Positions 7,233-15,880 of a stretch of 64,000 nucleotides of DNA are shown here, piece after piece; the stretch's first letter is position 1; the number at the start of each line of letters is the position of its first letter. The DNA is from an uncultured PS1 clade bacterium. Its GTDB lineage: Bacteria > Pseudomonadota > Alphaproteobacteria > RS24. The translations under genes were made by a program, and so were the position numbers. The DNA is taken from the NCBI GenBank assembly GCA_902624095.1, contig CACNWB010000006.1, positions 1-64,000 on the forward strand, given 5' to 3'. A model generated the notes under the pieces. That model did not search any database. It saw nothing but the letters and a program-made list of their open reading frames with translations, and had not been told where the DNA came from.

Positions 7233-9806
7233 TCAGAATGCGTAAGACAAGCTTACGGAAACTGTGTTCCGGTCAAGGTTGTAAGTACGATGCGCATCAC
7301 CAAGATAATCGCGATAAGCTAAAGTACCTTTCCACTTGCCCAAATATTCCACATTCATGCTAAAGGCAGCGCTGCCCTGACCTTCACGCCAGAATCCTGC
7401 TGGGAACGGCGAACGGCCGTCCATGCCCATTTGATATACAATTTGAGGCGACACCGTGAGCGGTGTGCCAAAAGCATTGTTATACTGCAATGAGCCCAAC
7501 AGAGTCATGCCCCATGACGAGTTAGTAGAACGGCACTTGCCAGGTGCGTTCTCAGGGAACAGCTGACCTGTTAAAACGCTGTCGATTGACAAAACACCGT
7601 TAAGTGGAAGGTCACTACCACCAATGCAGTGGTTAGTTGACGGAGCAAGCGCATTAGGCGCGCCGCGCTCCTGATAGATATCCGGAACATTAATGCCCTG
7701 GAAGTCTGTTACCAGGATACCAACATCAGCGCCGACATATTGCACGAAGGGATTAGAGGACGTGAAAATAGATGTCGTGCCGATATTCCAGCTAGTTACA
7801 TCGTATTCTTCCATCCAACCTTGCACATACGAGGTTTCGCGGCACCCAATCGCGGAATCCGCACCAGATGCGAGTGTCGTTGCAGCGCCTGCTCCTGAGG
7901 CCGGATCTACGGTGTATGTATTGTAATCGCCGCGCTCATTGGCCAAAGTAGCCATGCTTTCATACACTGGCTCAAAAATGCCCACTGATGTAAATGCGCA
8001 TGCATTGAACAGCGCGTTGATAGTCAGCACATCTGTGTCGATCTGTATTGGCATATCTGGCCGGTAAGAGAAATCACCTTGGACAGTGTGGCCACCAATA
8101 TTCGTATTGAAGCTTACACCCCAGGTTTCGATTTCAGGATGCTCTGCAAAAAGACTCAAACCATTATTAAGGCCCATGGTAATTGAGCCAGTAGGCAATT
8201 GGCCCGCACTGTCAAAAGGGCTACCCAGAGTTACAGCTGCATTCCGCTGTGCAATCACCAGCCCAGTTTGTATTTCCTGGTACTGAGCAATCGTGTTTGG
8301 TGTTGCTGAGAGATTATAATTATTGTTGACGCCTCTGAGGCCAGCAAGCGCGGTTGCTTGAACAACCGCATTTGAAAGCAGGCCGTGGGGATCATCAAGT
8401 CCGATATTGTTATATTGCGGATTGTAAGCCGCCACGCCGCCATTAACGGTCGCATATTGCCCCAGCAGACCAGCAAGTCCTGTTCCCCTGCCAACGGTTG
8501 AGGCGTTCCAACCTACCGCGTTGCCAGTAATTGATTGCTTGCGAGTTCTGTAGGAGATGTAAGGCAGTCGGCTATCTGCAGATTGATAGTAGAGACCGAA
8601 TTCAGTTGAATTGAGGTTCTCGGCGTAATAACGCACAGCAAGCCCGTAAGCCTCATCACCCTCATCATTGGCTCCATCTAGAATGCCAAACTCGCCCGCG
8701 GCGAACCGCTGCTGCTCGGCTGATCCTACCGTCCAAGGCGACAGAACATCTACGTTCGGAGAGTCCGTACACGCATTGAACGATGTAGCCTGAATTGCGG
8801 TAGATAGTGTCGCCGCTGTACCAAGTCCAGCAGCAGTAAGTGCTGCTGTATTACAAGCGAAAGAAATACCGGAATAACTACCACCACCAATTAGGTATCT
8901 GTTATTATTACCATTTTTAGATCCGGGGGTAAAGGTGTCGCTGGCTCCAAATAGCGTGCCGCCAGCATCCAGTTTGTAATCATCCCAACCGCCATAATAA
9001 GCTTCAAGGGTAAGATTGTCTGTTACAGCCAGTGAACCGTAAATTGCTTCTACGGGCAAAAGAGCATCTTTAATTTCTGCACCAGGACGACGTAGCGCAG
9101 CAACATCAATTGGGTTAAATGATGAGTTGCCGCCCGGAATGAACGTATTCTCACCCCAGTTGATAACTTGGCGTCCAACACGGACCATATAAGGCATGCC
9201 AGCGGCATCGCCGTCGACAGTAACAAAGGCATCGAGAACATTAAATTCTCGGCCAGCATTGTTTTCACCCTTATCGGTGAGCCCGCCGCGCTCGAAGGAT
9301 CCGTCTTCCATCAGTGCAATGTCCCAATACATGGTCGTACGCAAAAATGCCTGCACGTTACCCCTACGAGTTTCAAACTCGAGGGTTGCCTTCAGAGGGG
9401 CACTCGTAATATCGCCCTGGTCAAAATTTAACCGGCCATCATCAGAGTTGATCGACCCGTCATGATTGAAACGCGTGCTCCCCGCTGCCGCAATTTCCTG
9501 GCAAAAGGTGTTGTATGTTGTGGGCCCCGCGCATGCAGATGCCGCTAAACCAGCTGGCGTAAGTGCAAAAGCAGGATTTGTTATACCGAATGTTGGATTT
9601 TGGTTAGGATTACCGCCATTCGCCTCAGGCAAGTATGCGTCATTTCGATCACTCGTCAGCCAGGTTGATCCCACGCTAAGTGTGGTGTCCATGTTCACCT
9701 CAAAACCGCCAATATTATAAGTCGCGGCATGGGCCATAGATGCTGCCAATGCACCAGCCATAACGAGGCTGCCAAATTTGGCATGTTTAAATAATTTGAT
9801 GTGCAT
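7233..9806 (-). CDS. DUF1302 family outer-membrane protein
   Basis: An 857-residue protein of the DUF1302 family. ATG 9806 is preceded by GGGAGGAG at good spacing; the longer frame is unsupported. A signal peptide (MHIKLFKHAKFGSLVMAGAL, cleavage after AHA) leads to a mature start ATYNIGGFEVNMDTTLSVGS typical of the family. The body contains RVGRQVINWGENTFIPGG and alternating strand segments, and the last strand ends in YAF, the C-terminal Phe of an outer-membrane beta-barrel signal. It is longer than many family members, with extra Ala/Thr/Asn-rich stretches in the middle. In other proteobacteria it is clustered with DUF1329, YCF48 and MMPL genes. It likely forms the outer-membrane part of a hydrophobic-compound transport or sensing assembly. 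Confidence 0.9.
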   Translation of the reverse strand: MHIKLFKHAKFGSLVMAGALAASMAHAATYNIGGFEVNMDTTLSVGSTWLTSDRNDAYLPEANGGNPNQNPTFGITNPAFALTPAGLAASACAGPTTYNTFCQEIAAAGSTRFNHDGSINSDDGRLNFDQGDITSAPLKATLEFETRRGNVQAFLRTTMYWDIALMEDGSFERGGLTDKGENNAGREFNVLDAFVTVDGDAAGMPYMVRVGRQVINWGENTFIPGGNSSFNPIDVAALRRPGAEIKDALLPVEAIYGSLAVTDNLTLEAYYGGWDDYKLDAGGTLFGASDTFTPGSKNGNNNRYLIGGGSYSGISFACNTAALTAAGLGTAATLSTAIQATSFNACTDSPNVDVLSPWTVGSAEQQRFAAGEFGILDGANDEGDEAYGLAVRYYAENLNSTEFGLYYQSADSRLPYISYRTRKQSITGNAVGWNASTVGRGTGLAGLLGQYATVNGGVAAYNPQYNNIGLDDPHGLLSNAVVQATALAGLRGVNNNYNLSATPNTIAQYQEIQTGLVIAQRNAAVTLGSPFDSAGQLPTGSITMGLNNGLSLFAEHPEIETWGVSFNTNIGGHTVQGDFSYRPDMPIQIDTDVLTINALFNACAFTSVGIFEPVYESMATLANERGDYNTYTVDPASGAGAATTLASGADSAIGCRETSYVQGWMEEYDVTSWNIGTTSIFTSSNPFVQYVGADVGILVTDFQGINVPDIYQERGAPNALAPSTNHCIGGSDLPLNGVLSIDSVLTGQLFPENAPGKCRSTNSSWGMTLLGSLQYNNAFGTPLTVSPQIVYQMGMDGRSPFPAGFWREGQGSAAFSMNVEYLGKWKGTLAYRDYLGDAHRTYNLDRNTVSVSLSYAF

Positions 9807-9872
9807 TGTTGCACTCCTCCCAAGTTTTAAGCGGATGTGACAGACCCTCCAAGCCATAGCCAACAACCCCCT

Positions 9873-9902
9873 ATATTAATCGGCTAAGCTTGCCTGCTCC
9901 AA
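9873..9902 (-). promoter_or_regulatory. Candidate promoter of the DUF1302 operon
   Basis: On the minus strand TTGGAG (9897-9902) and TAATAT (9873-9878) are 18 bases apart, giving a start roughly 60 bases before the DUF1302 ATG. It lies directly downstream of a tandem direct repeat that could bind a regulator. Confidence 0.4.
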
Positions 9903-9905
9903 ATA

Positions 9906-9937
9906 AGTTAAGTCAATTGAATTATTAGAGTTAAGTC
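9906..9937. repeat. Tandem direct repeat upstream of DUF1302
   Basis: The nine-base word AGTTAAGTC (plus strand) occurs at 9906-9914 and 9929-9937, a 23-base period, immediately upstream of the putative -35 box. Two half-sites about two helical turns apart suggest an activator site; the regulator is unknown. Confidence 0.45.
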
Positions 9938-9976
9938 CAAATAATTTTTTATCATCGTGAATGGTGCAAAAATGCA

Positions 9977-10041
9977 ACAGCCCCAATTTTTGGGTTGCAC
10001 AGCAAAAGTGGCGCAGTGCTTTGCGATCTAATTGGGGCTGT
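9977..10041. repeat. 12-bp inverted repeat just upstream of tRNA-Thr
   Basis: ACAGCCCCAATT at 9977-9988 is the exact reverse complement of AATTGGGGCTGT at 10030-10041, with a 41-base spacer. It lies between the divergent DUF1302 promoter region and the tRNA. It could be a regulatory dyad or a remnant; nothing else marks a mobile element. Confidence 0.55.
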
Positions 10042-10061
10042 GATAAAAACTTTGAACGCTT

Positions 10062-10137
10062 GCCGCTTTAGCTCAGTTGGTAGAGCACGTCATTCGTAAT
10101 GACGGGGTCGCGTGTTCGAGTCACGCAAGCGGCACCA
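10062..10137 (+). tRNA. tRNA-Thr (anticodon CGT)
   Basis: A complete 76-base cloverleaf. The acceptor arms GCCGCTT/AAGCGGC pair, the D-arm is GCTCAGTTGGTAGAGC, the anticodon stem CGTCA/TGACG encloses TTCGTAA (anticodon CGT, reads ACG), and the T-arm is GCGTG-TTCGAGT-CACGC. The 3' CCA is encoded. It stands alone between divergent transcription units. Confidence 0.96.
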
Positions 10138-10170
10138 TGCATTCTTTTGCATGTTTTCGAAATACTGGAA

Positions 10171-10194
10171 AAAGTACTGGGTTTAATTCCAGTA
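10171..10194 (-). terminator. Probable terminator of the TPP enzyme/hydratase operon
   Basis: Immediately after the hydratase stop, minus strand, TACTGG (10189-10194) pairs with CCAGTA (10175-10180) and is followed by CTTTTT. A second CCAGTA right after the T-run offers an alternative, longer pairing (8 bp, 10163-10170). Confidence 0.5.
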
Positions 10195-10195
10195 G

Positions 10196-10915
10196 TTAAC
10201 TAATACTGAGATTCACTACTCCGAGGGCGCCAAAGTCGGCTTGGTATTGGCCTTTTTCCGCGGGAACAACTTGGCCGCAGGCACCGGTCATCAAAATCGG
10301 ATCGGGCAGCAAATTAAAGCGACGCGCGCGCGCCTCAGAACTGATAAGTCCAGCTGACAACGAAGGGCCGCCCAGCGCTTCTTGCACGTCGCCTAAATTT
10401 ACCCGCGTGCCATTAAGCGACAACGAGATGGCCAAACGGTCAAATTCCCTTTTCCACAGCTGGAATTCGCCCAGGACAATAAATTCCGCGCCCAGATTGG
10501 CGGCCAGTAAATTGGTGGCATTCATATCCGTCTCGCGTGCGAAATCCAGCGACACCAATTCCAGCGCCGGCGCACAAGCAATGGGGCGCCCGCCCCCGTC
10601 CACACGCAGTGCGACCTCACACTCAATCAGCCTGCCCGCGCGAAACGGAACCTCCCAGCCGGAGGCCTGCACGGCTTCTGGGCAAATACCACCCAGCAGA
10701 AATTTGTCTATCCCGAAAAAAGATTGAGAACCAGACGTGGTCATACCGGCCTTGATGCCCGCCAACCCTTCCGGCGCGCACAGGCCAAGAACATCGTGCT
10801 GCACGCCATAGGCTTCATCCAGCGTCATGGTCGCGTCAAATGTCGGCAATTGCTCACCTGCCAAAATGGCAGATGCAATGGCGGGTGCGAGTTCGGGTGC
10901 GGGATTATTCGTCAT
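10196..10915 (-). CDS. MhpD-like 2-oxo-acid hydratase/decarboxylase (fumarylacetoacetase-like fold)
   Basis: A 239-residue protein of the 2-keto-4-pentenoate hydratase / 4-oxalocrotonate decarboxylase family. It shows the typical order: N-terminal helix ending in LDEAYGVQHDVL near residue 38, the GIKAGMTT core, a metal-ligand region RLIECEVALRVD (E-x-E) near residue 100, and a C-terminal strand MTGACGQVVPAEKGQYQADFGALG matching the family's T-G-x-x-x-P-x-x-x-G-D end. ATG 10915 follows the upstream gene's stop by 14 bases, so the two are coupled. Members act on 2-oxo-enoic acids from aromatic or alicyclic ring cleavage. Pairing with a TPP-dependent enzyme points to processing of a 2-oxo acid. 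Confidence 0.82.
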   Translation of the reverse strand: MTNNPAPELAPAIASAILAGEQLPTFDATMTLDEAYGVQHDVLGLCAPEGLAGIKAGMTTSGSQSFFGIDKFLLGGICPEAVQASGWEVPFRAGRLIECEVALRVDGGGRPIACAPALELVSLDFARETDMNATNLLAANLGAEFIVLGEFQLWKREFDRLAISLSLNGTRVNLGDVQEALGGPSLSAGLISSEARARRFNLLPDPILMTGACGQVVPAEKGQYQADFGALGVVNLSIS

Positions 10916-10929
10916 GTCAATTGCCCCGG

Positions 10930-12474
10930 TCAGATTATCACTTCGATAAGATGGGGGCCCTTCGTGCCCATGCAATGCGCCATGGTTTGGTTTACTTCAT
11001 CCACACTTGATGCGCGCATGGCGTGAACGCCCATACCATTTGCAAGCTGACACCAATCAAGGCTGGGGCGGCTGAGGTCAAACATATCCAGTGCTTTGGG
11101 TCCGACATTTTCGGCACCCACCCGCATGATCTCCATTTCGAGTATCATGTATTTTCGGTTGCTGAAAATAATGTTCACGACATCGCAATTTTCGCGCTCC
11201 TGCGTCCACAGAGCTTGCAATGTATACATGGCCCCGCCGTCGCCATGGCCGCAAATTACTTTGCGGTCTGGACACGCAATCGAGGCGCCCAGAGACAAAG
11301 GCAGTCCAATTCCGATACTGCCGCCGGTCAGTTGCAGATAATCATGTTGGGGCGCATTGGCGAGAAACATCTGAGAGGCGAATCCACTTGTCACGGCCTC
11401 ATCAACGACGATGGAATTATCCGGCATGTAATGCGCCATGGCAGCCCAAACCGCGGTGGCAATATCGCCGCCATTTGCTAGGTCGGGGCGGACGAGTTCC
11501 ATTTTGCCCTCTGGGTTTTGTGGCGCCTTAATCTCTTCTGCGACAGCTTCCAGCCCGGCAATGGCATTTTCCGCATGGGTCGCCAATACATATGTCGCGC
11601 AGCCTTCGGGAACGAGATAGTTTGGAATATCAGGATAGGCGAAAAACGAGACGGGTGATTGCGACCCGACGATAATCAATTGCTCGGTGCCTGCAATCGT
11701 CTCGACAATCTGTTCGGCAAAATACGGTAGTCTTTTAATGCCATAACGCCCGGCTCCTTGCTCGGTCCTCGCGTTAAATGTATCGGCGAAAATTTGGGCG
11801 CCGGACTTTGCCGCAATGCGGTTTGCTGCCTCGAGGCCACGTGCGCGCAAGGCCTGGCCCGTTATCAGGATGGACGTTTTTTTGCCGTTTGAGAGCAAAG
11901 CCGAAGTTTTTTCGATTGCAGAGGCAGGGGGTGCTTCCGGAGATGAGGGCCTGCGATAGACACCATAATCATGTGCCGGCGTCCAAGCCGTATCCGCGGG
12001 CAATATAAGAGAGGCGATTTGTCCACCATTAGAATTTGCCGCCCGTACAGCGGCAGCAGTATCATGGCCCACCTCGGCACCATTGGGACTTGATTTGATC
12101 CATTGCGAAACCGGCGCTGCGAATGCCTTCACATCCGAGGTAAGCGGTGCCTCCAGCAATTGGTGATAGGTTGCATGGTCGCCAATGATATTCACGACAG
12201 GTGAGCGGGCTTTTTTAGCATTGTGTAAATTGGCAAGACCATTGGCTAGTCCCGGCCCCAAATGCAACAAACTTGCCGCCGGTTTGTTGCTCATACGAGC
12301 ATAACCGTCGGCGGCACCGGTTGCAACGCCCTCAAACAGAACAAGCACGGCGCGCATATCCGGCTCATGGTCAAGTGCCGACACAAAATGCATCTCAGAC
12401 GTTCCTGGATTTGTAAAACAAACCTCAACATCAGACCGGACAAGCGTTCCGATTAAACTTTGTGCACCATTCAT
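10930..12474 (-). CDS. Thiamine-pyrophosphate enzyme, acetolactate-synthase-like large subunit
   Basis: A 514-residue TPP-dependent enzyme with the three usual domains: an N-terminal Pyr domain with the cofactor-activating Glu in VLFEGVATGAADGYARM (Glu near residue 48), a central domain, and a C-terminal PP domain with the metal/diphosphate motif GHGDGGAMY near residue 410 and Asn in IFSNRKY. It lacks the FAD-binding features of biosynthetic acetolactate synthase, is shorter than IlvB/IlvG, and no small subunit lies nearby. It is therefore more like the acetolactate-synthase-like or benzoylformate-decarboxylase-like catabolic enzymes. It is followed closely by the MhpD-like gene, and the two probably handle the same 2-oxo-acid. 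Confidence 0.87.
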   Translation of the reverse strand: MNGAQSLIGTLVRSDVEVCFTNPGTSEMHFVSALDHEPDMRAVLVLFEGVATGAADGYARMSNKPAASLLHLGPGLANGLANLHNAKKARSPVVNIIGDHATYHQLLEAPLTSDVKAFAAPVSQWIKSSPNGAEVGHDTAAAVRAANSNGGQIASLILPADTAWTPAHDYGVYRRPSSPEAPPASAIEKTSALLSNGKKTSILITGQALRARGLEAANRIAAKSGAQIFADTFNARTEQGAGRYGIKRLPYFAEQIVETIAGTEQLIIVGSQSPVSFFAYPDIPNYLVPEGCATYVLATHAENAIAGLEAVAEEIKAPQNPEGKMELVRPDLANGGDIATAVWAAMAHYMPDNSIVVDEAVTSGFASQMFLANAPQHDYLQLTGGSIGIGLPLSLGASIACPDRKVICGHGDGGAMYTLQALWTQERENCDVVNIIFSNRKYMILEMEIMRVGAENVGPKALDMFDLSRPSLDWCQLANGMGVHAMRASSVDEVNQTMAHCMGTKGPHLIEVII

Positions 12475-12718
12475 GGTTTTTTTCCCTCGCTAAAGCGCTG
12501 TTCAAGCACTTGGTAGGCAATTTGGCCGCGATGCTGCCGCGCCGTGCAGGCTTACTTTTTCATACGCATGCAACAAGACCCATTGCTGACGCACCCATGG
12601 CCCTTGTGTCAACTAAACGCTGCTGACCGGCGTTCTCATCACATTATGTGCCGATGCTGCACTCCATTTTAAAAAAGAGTTACTTGCCAAAATCAATGCA
12701 TTGAAATTAACAATCACA

Positions 12719-14113
12719 TCAGGCAAGCGACACCATTTCCTCTTCAGGTTTTTTTTCCTCCAAAGCTATGTCGGAAATTTCTCCCAAATTTTGAGGCGCC
12801 GGCAGGGCGACATCGGTCACATTTCCCTTCCCCCTCTCCTGCCAGACCACACCACCCAGCGCACCCGTGACCGGACATAGAGGTTGCCAGTCATCCAGCC
12901 GCAACCCTCGCGCCGTCCATCCGGCTTCCAGCGGGGCGTGACGCGCCTTGTCGAGCCAGACGCGCGCGCGGGCCTCATTTTCTTCTGCGGTTTCAATATC
13001 GGCCATGAGCTGGCACAGGCGCCGGTCGGGATTTTCCAGATAGGGCTCCAGAAACTTGCGGGCAAAATTGTAACGCCGCGCCGAACACGCAACGCGGGCA
13101 CGGAAAATACGCGCCTCGATATGCTTCTCATGCCCGCGCACCATTTGGGCCGCAAGCCGCATACGGCTTGCGGCAGGTTGGTCGGCATGGGCGGCGAGCC
13201 AGGAATCACCCAAATTCGGATGCGGGTAACGTGCCCAGGCATCACGTAACGTTTTGCGCGCTTTGCGGTGATTGCCGGCGCGCGCCTGCAATTGCGCCTT
13301 GAGCGCTGTTGCGGGCACCAAATCGGGTTCGGCGGCACTGGCCTGTTCTGCTTTTTTAAGCGCTTGTCGGCGCGCCGCGGCATTGTCATCGACCGCCAGC
13401 GCCTGAGCGGCTGCCGCGTATATGACCGCACGACTGGCATTAACTTTTTTGCGTCCCGCGCCACTGCGTGCCCAGCGGCGCAACCAACGCTCGGCCTGGT
13501 CCCAATCGCCATGTTGGACAGCGAGTGCCATCAGACCTTCAAGTGCCCATGAAGCCTTAGCGTCTTGCGCCAATGCCCGATGTGCCAGCGCTTCGGCTTC
13601 CGACGGGTTTTGCATACGCGCCAAATAAAACAGCCCTTCAAGACCCAGCTTGGCGAGTGCCGGATCTTCCGGGTCGCTTGCCATCAAGCGATATTTACCT
13701 TCGGCGGCAGCGGCGTCGCCCGACAAAAGATCGGTTTGTGCGGCAACCAGCAGTGGCATAGGCTCGTTTGGCAATTTGCGGCGTGCCAGATCAACTCCGG
13801 CGCGGGCTCCTTCTGCGTCGCCGCGCGCCAGAGCCATTAATGCCTCGGCCAAGGCTTGTGTACCCATGCGTTGACGCGCCATGGTGCGGCGGGCGTGCAA
13901 CCGTGCAGGCAGGTGCCATAAGTACTGCGCCGTTAAGACCACGATGACAAGAGCGAGTGCCGCCACCAGCAACACGCCGACCGCCACCGAGAGATCGGTT
14001 GCCACATCAAACCCCATCAACGTGACGCGCAAGCGCCCCTCCAATCCGGCCACCAGCACAGCAAGGATGCTTAGAGCCGCCAAAACAAATAATGCCAGGA
14101 TAAACTTGCGCAT
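12719..14113 (-). CDS. HemY N-terminal domain/TPR inner-membrane protein
   Basis: A 464-residue protein with two N-terminal membrane helices (residues 3-25 and 38-68: LALFVLAALSILAVLVAGLEG, then a VAVGVLLVAALALVIVV segment) and an alanine-rich helical repeat region of TPR type for the rest. This is the HemY_N family that closes heme operons in proteobacteria; it is not protoporphyrinogen oxidase despite the name. It starts six bases after the Mic60-like stop and is the last gene of hemC-hemD-mic60-hemY_N. It may assist assembly or coupling of heme-pathway enzymes at the membrane, but its activity is not established. Confidence 0.88.
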   Translation of the reverse strand: MRKFILALFVLAALSILAVLVAGLEGRLRVTLMGFDVATDLSVAVGVLLVAALALVIVVLTAQYLWHLPARLHARRTMARQRMGTQALAEALMALARGDAEGARAGVDLARRKLPNEPMPLLVAAQTDLLSGDAAAAEGKYRLMASDPEDPALAKLGLEGLFYLARMQNPSEAEALAHRALAQDAKASWALEGLMALAVQHGDWDQAERWLRRWARSGAGRKKVNASRAVIYAAAAQALAVDDNAAARRQALKKAEQASAAEPDLVPATALKAQLQARAGNHRKARKTLRDAWARYPHPNLGDSWLAAHADQPAASRMRLAAQMVRGHEKHIEARIFRARVACSARRYNFARKFLEPYLENPDRRLCQLMADIETAEENEARARVWLDKARHAPLEAGWTARGLRLDDWQPLCPVTGALGGVVWQERGKGNVTDVALPAPQNLGEISDIALEEKKPEEEMVSLA

Positions 14114-14119
14114 AGAGCT

Positions 14120-15133
14120 CTATCCCGGTTCGCGCACGGGCGCAGCTTGGCTGGCATTGACGCCTCGTAGGCGCGCCATGACGGGTGCCATAGTGCGCCA
14201 CAGTGCCAGATCATCGCGCCACTTGATCAATGTGGTCGGTGTGTCGGTTCTGCTTGCTAGTATCTCGTCAATCAACCGCAGTGCCGCCTCGGGGCGGTCG
14301 GCCAGCAAAGCTTTAATAATGTCATGTTGCGCATCGGCGACCTGCGCAATCGAATGTGGGCGCACCTCAACCAGAGCGCCTGCATTGCGCGTCAGCCAGG
14401 CCAGTGCCGGCGGCAGAGCAAGTGGCAATGTCTGGTCGGCTTGTGCATCGCCCTCCAGCAGATCCGAAAGACGCCGTGCCAGATGGTTGGCATCGTAAAA
14501 TCCCTCTGGCCCATAGAGGCGCAACAGGTCCATGTCTTCAGGCGCGAGCCAGCCAGGATCGACATCGCGCAGCAGAGCCTGATAGGGGCGGCCTGTGCCG
14601 AGCGTAAGCATTAATGCGGCGCGGCGCCCAAGCTGGTCGATCTCTCCGACGGCCCTGCCGTCGCGCAATTGCCCCAGCGCGGCGGTAAGCTTGCGTTCGG
14701 TATATCGCAACTTTTCCTCCAGTGTTTCAATCTTCGCCTGCAGCTTTCCATCATCGGCTGTTTTGTCCGGCGTTGCTTCGGGCATTTCTTCGGCAGTGGG
14801 TCCCTGCATGCTGTCCGGTTTAGCTTCCGATGTGGCGCTCGTCGCGACCGAATCGGTTTCCGTCGAAACTGCTCCGGTGAAAATAGTTTGCGGCACGCCG
14901 CCCAGCACAAAAGCGCCCACACCCGCAGCCGCAAACAATGCCATGAGCAAAATCCGGCGCCAGTGAAGCGGCATCACCAGCGTACCCAGCAGACGCATCC
15001 GGTCGAACAAAAACGATCCAGCTTGATGGTCAATCATCGGCGGAATTTTGAAATAGCGGCGGCCGCTACCACGCATGGTTGCTTCGCCATGGGCGACCTT
15101 GTCGCCGTTCGACGTCTTTCCGGAACGTACCAT
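14120..15133 (-). CDS. Bacterial mitofilin/Mic60-like inner-membrane protein
   Basis: A 337-residue protein with a cytosolic N-terminus, one membrane helix near residues 60-80 (ILLMALFAAAGVGAFVLGG), an acidic Thr/Ser/Glu-rich linker, a coiled coil around residues 118-150 (KLQAKIETLEEKLRYTERKL) and a C-terminal helical domain. Position between hemD and hemY_N is the known place of alphaproteobacterial Mic60, which tubulates intracytoplasmic membranes. It is shorter than most homologues because the coiled-coil part is reduced. Start at ATG 15133 follows AAAGGC. Confidence 0.8.
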   Translation of the reverse strand: MVRSGKTSNGDKVAHGEATMRGSGRRYFKIPPMIDHQAGSFLFDRMRLLGTLVMPLHWRRILLMALFAAAGVGAFVLGGVPQTIFTGAVSTETDSVATSATSEAKPDSMQGPTAEEMPEATPDKTADDGKLQAKIETLEEKLRYTERKLTAALGQLRDGRAVGEIDQLGRRAALMLTLGTGRPYQALLRDVDPGWLAPEDMDLLRLYGPEGFYDANHLARRLSDLLEGDAQADQTLPLALPPALAWLTRNAGALVEVRPHSIAQVADAQHDIIKALLADRPEAALRLIDEILASRTDTPTTLIKWRDDLALWRTMAPVMARLRGVNASQAAPVREPG

Positions 15134-15175
15134 GCCTTTATATTGGTGTGATTTTCCGTTTGGCGCAATTGCCGG

Positions 15176-15880
15176 CTAGCTATCAGCCGCTGCATCAATA
15201 CAGTCGAACATATGTGCGTCATCGGGAAACCTTGCCACATGGGTTGGTGCGCCTGCCGCACGCGCAATATCCCCAACACCCGCTGACAGGCAAAAGGCTT
15301 GCGGGACGCTCGCATCCACACTTGCAACGCTGGCCAAACGGTAAAAAATCTCGGCACTGCGTTTTGAATATAAAATGATTCCGTCCAGAGCCTTGTTGCG
15401 CAGGGCGGCCACGGCAGCAGGCGGCAGGCTGGTTGCGGCGCGCGCTTCATACAGCACAGCGCGCCGTGCTGCACATCCCGCCGCTTTCAGCGTAGCGGCC
15501 AAGTCGCCTGACTGATCGCGCCCCGATATATGCAATATCGGCCCGTCTGGGCACTCATCTGTAATGATATTTGCCAATGATACGACATCGCCATCTCCAA
15601 TGCGCACATTTGAAAACCCGATGCCGGCAAGCGCTGCTGCCGTTTGCATGCCGACAGCATAGGCCGGCAGATGCAGGGCTACGGAAGCGAAAGGCTCAAA
15701 TGCGCGCACGCCGTTGGCGCTAGTGAAGGCAAGGCCTTTAACATTTGTCAGCTCGGGTGCGGCTTCGGGCTTTGCCACAATTTCCATGACTGGCGCGCAT
15801 ATGACGCTGTGTCCGACGGCTTCCAGTTTGTCGGCCAGCGCCTTCGCGTCCGCGACCGGGCGGGTGACAAGAAGGCGCAT
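15176..15880 (-). CDS. hemD: Uroporphyrinogen-III synthase
   Basis: A 234-residue HemD that closes and inverts ring D of hydroxymethylbilane to give uroporphyrinogen III, in the cytoplasmic tetrapyrrole pathway. Two alternating Rossmann-like domains are seen: MRLLVTRPVADAKALADKL at the start, GLAFTSANGVRAF near residue 49, and the second-domain ILYSKRSAEIF segment. Its ATG shares one base with the hemC stop (TGATG), giving translational coupling. HemD sequences are poorly conserved, but the neighbour hemC removes doubt. Confidence 0.92.
   Translation of the reverse strand: MRLLVTRPVADAKALADKLEAVGHSVICAPVMEIVAKPEAAPELTNVKGLAFTSANGVRAFEPFASVALHLPAYAVGMQTAAALAGIGFSNVRIGDGDVVSLANIITDECPDGPILHISGRDQSGDLAATLKAAGCAARRAVLYEARAATSLPPAAVAALRNKALDGIILYSKRSAEIFYRLASVASVDASVPQAFCLSAGVGDIARAAGAPTHVARFPDDAHMFDCIDAAADS

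Noticed and set aside
3101-10137. Genomic island bounded by the tRNA-Thr gene
   Set aside because: The region is AT-richer, but I found no copy of the tRNA 3' end on the far side, no integrase and no insertion sequence.
12719-14113. Protoporphyrinogen oxidase, from the name HemY
   Set aside because: The protein is a two-helix membrane TPR protein with no FAD motif; it belongs to the HemY_N family, not to the oxidase.
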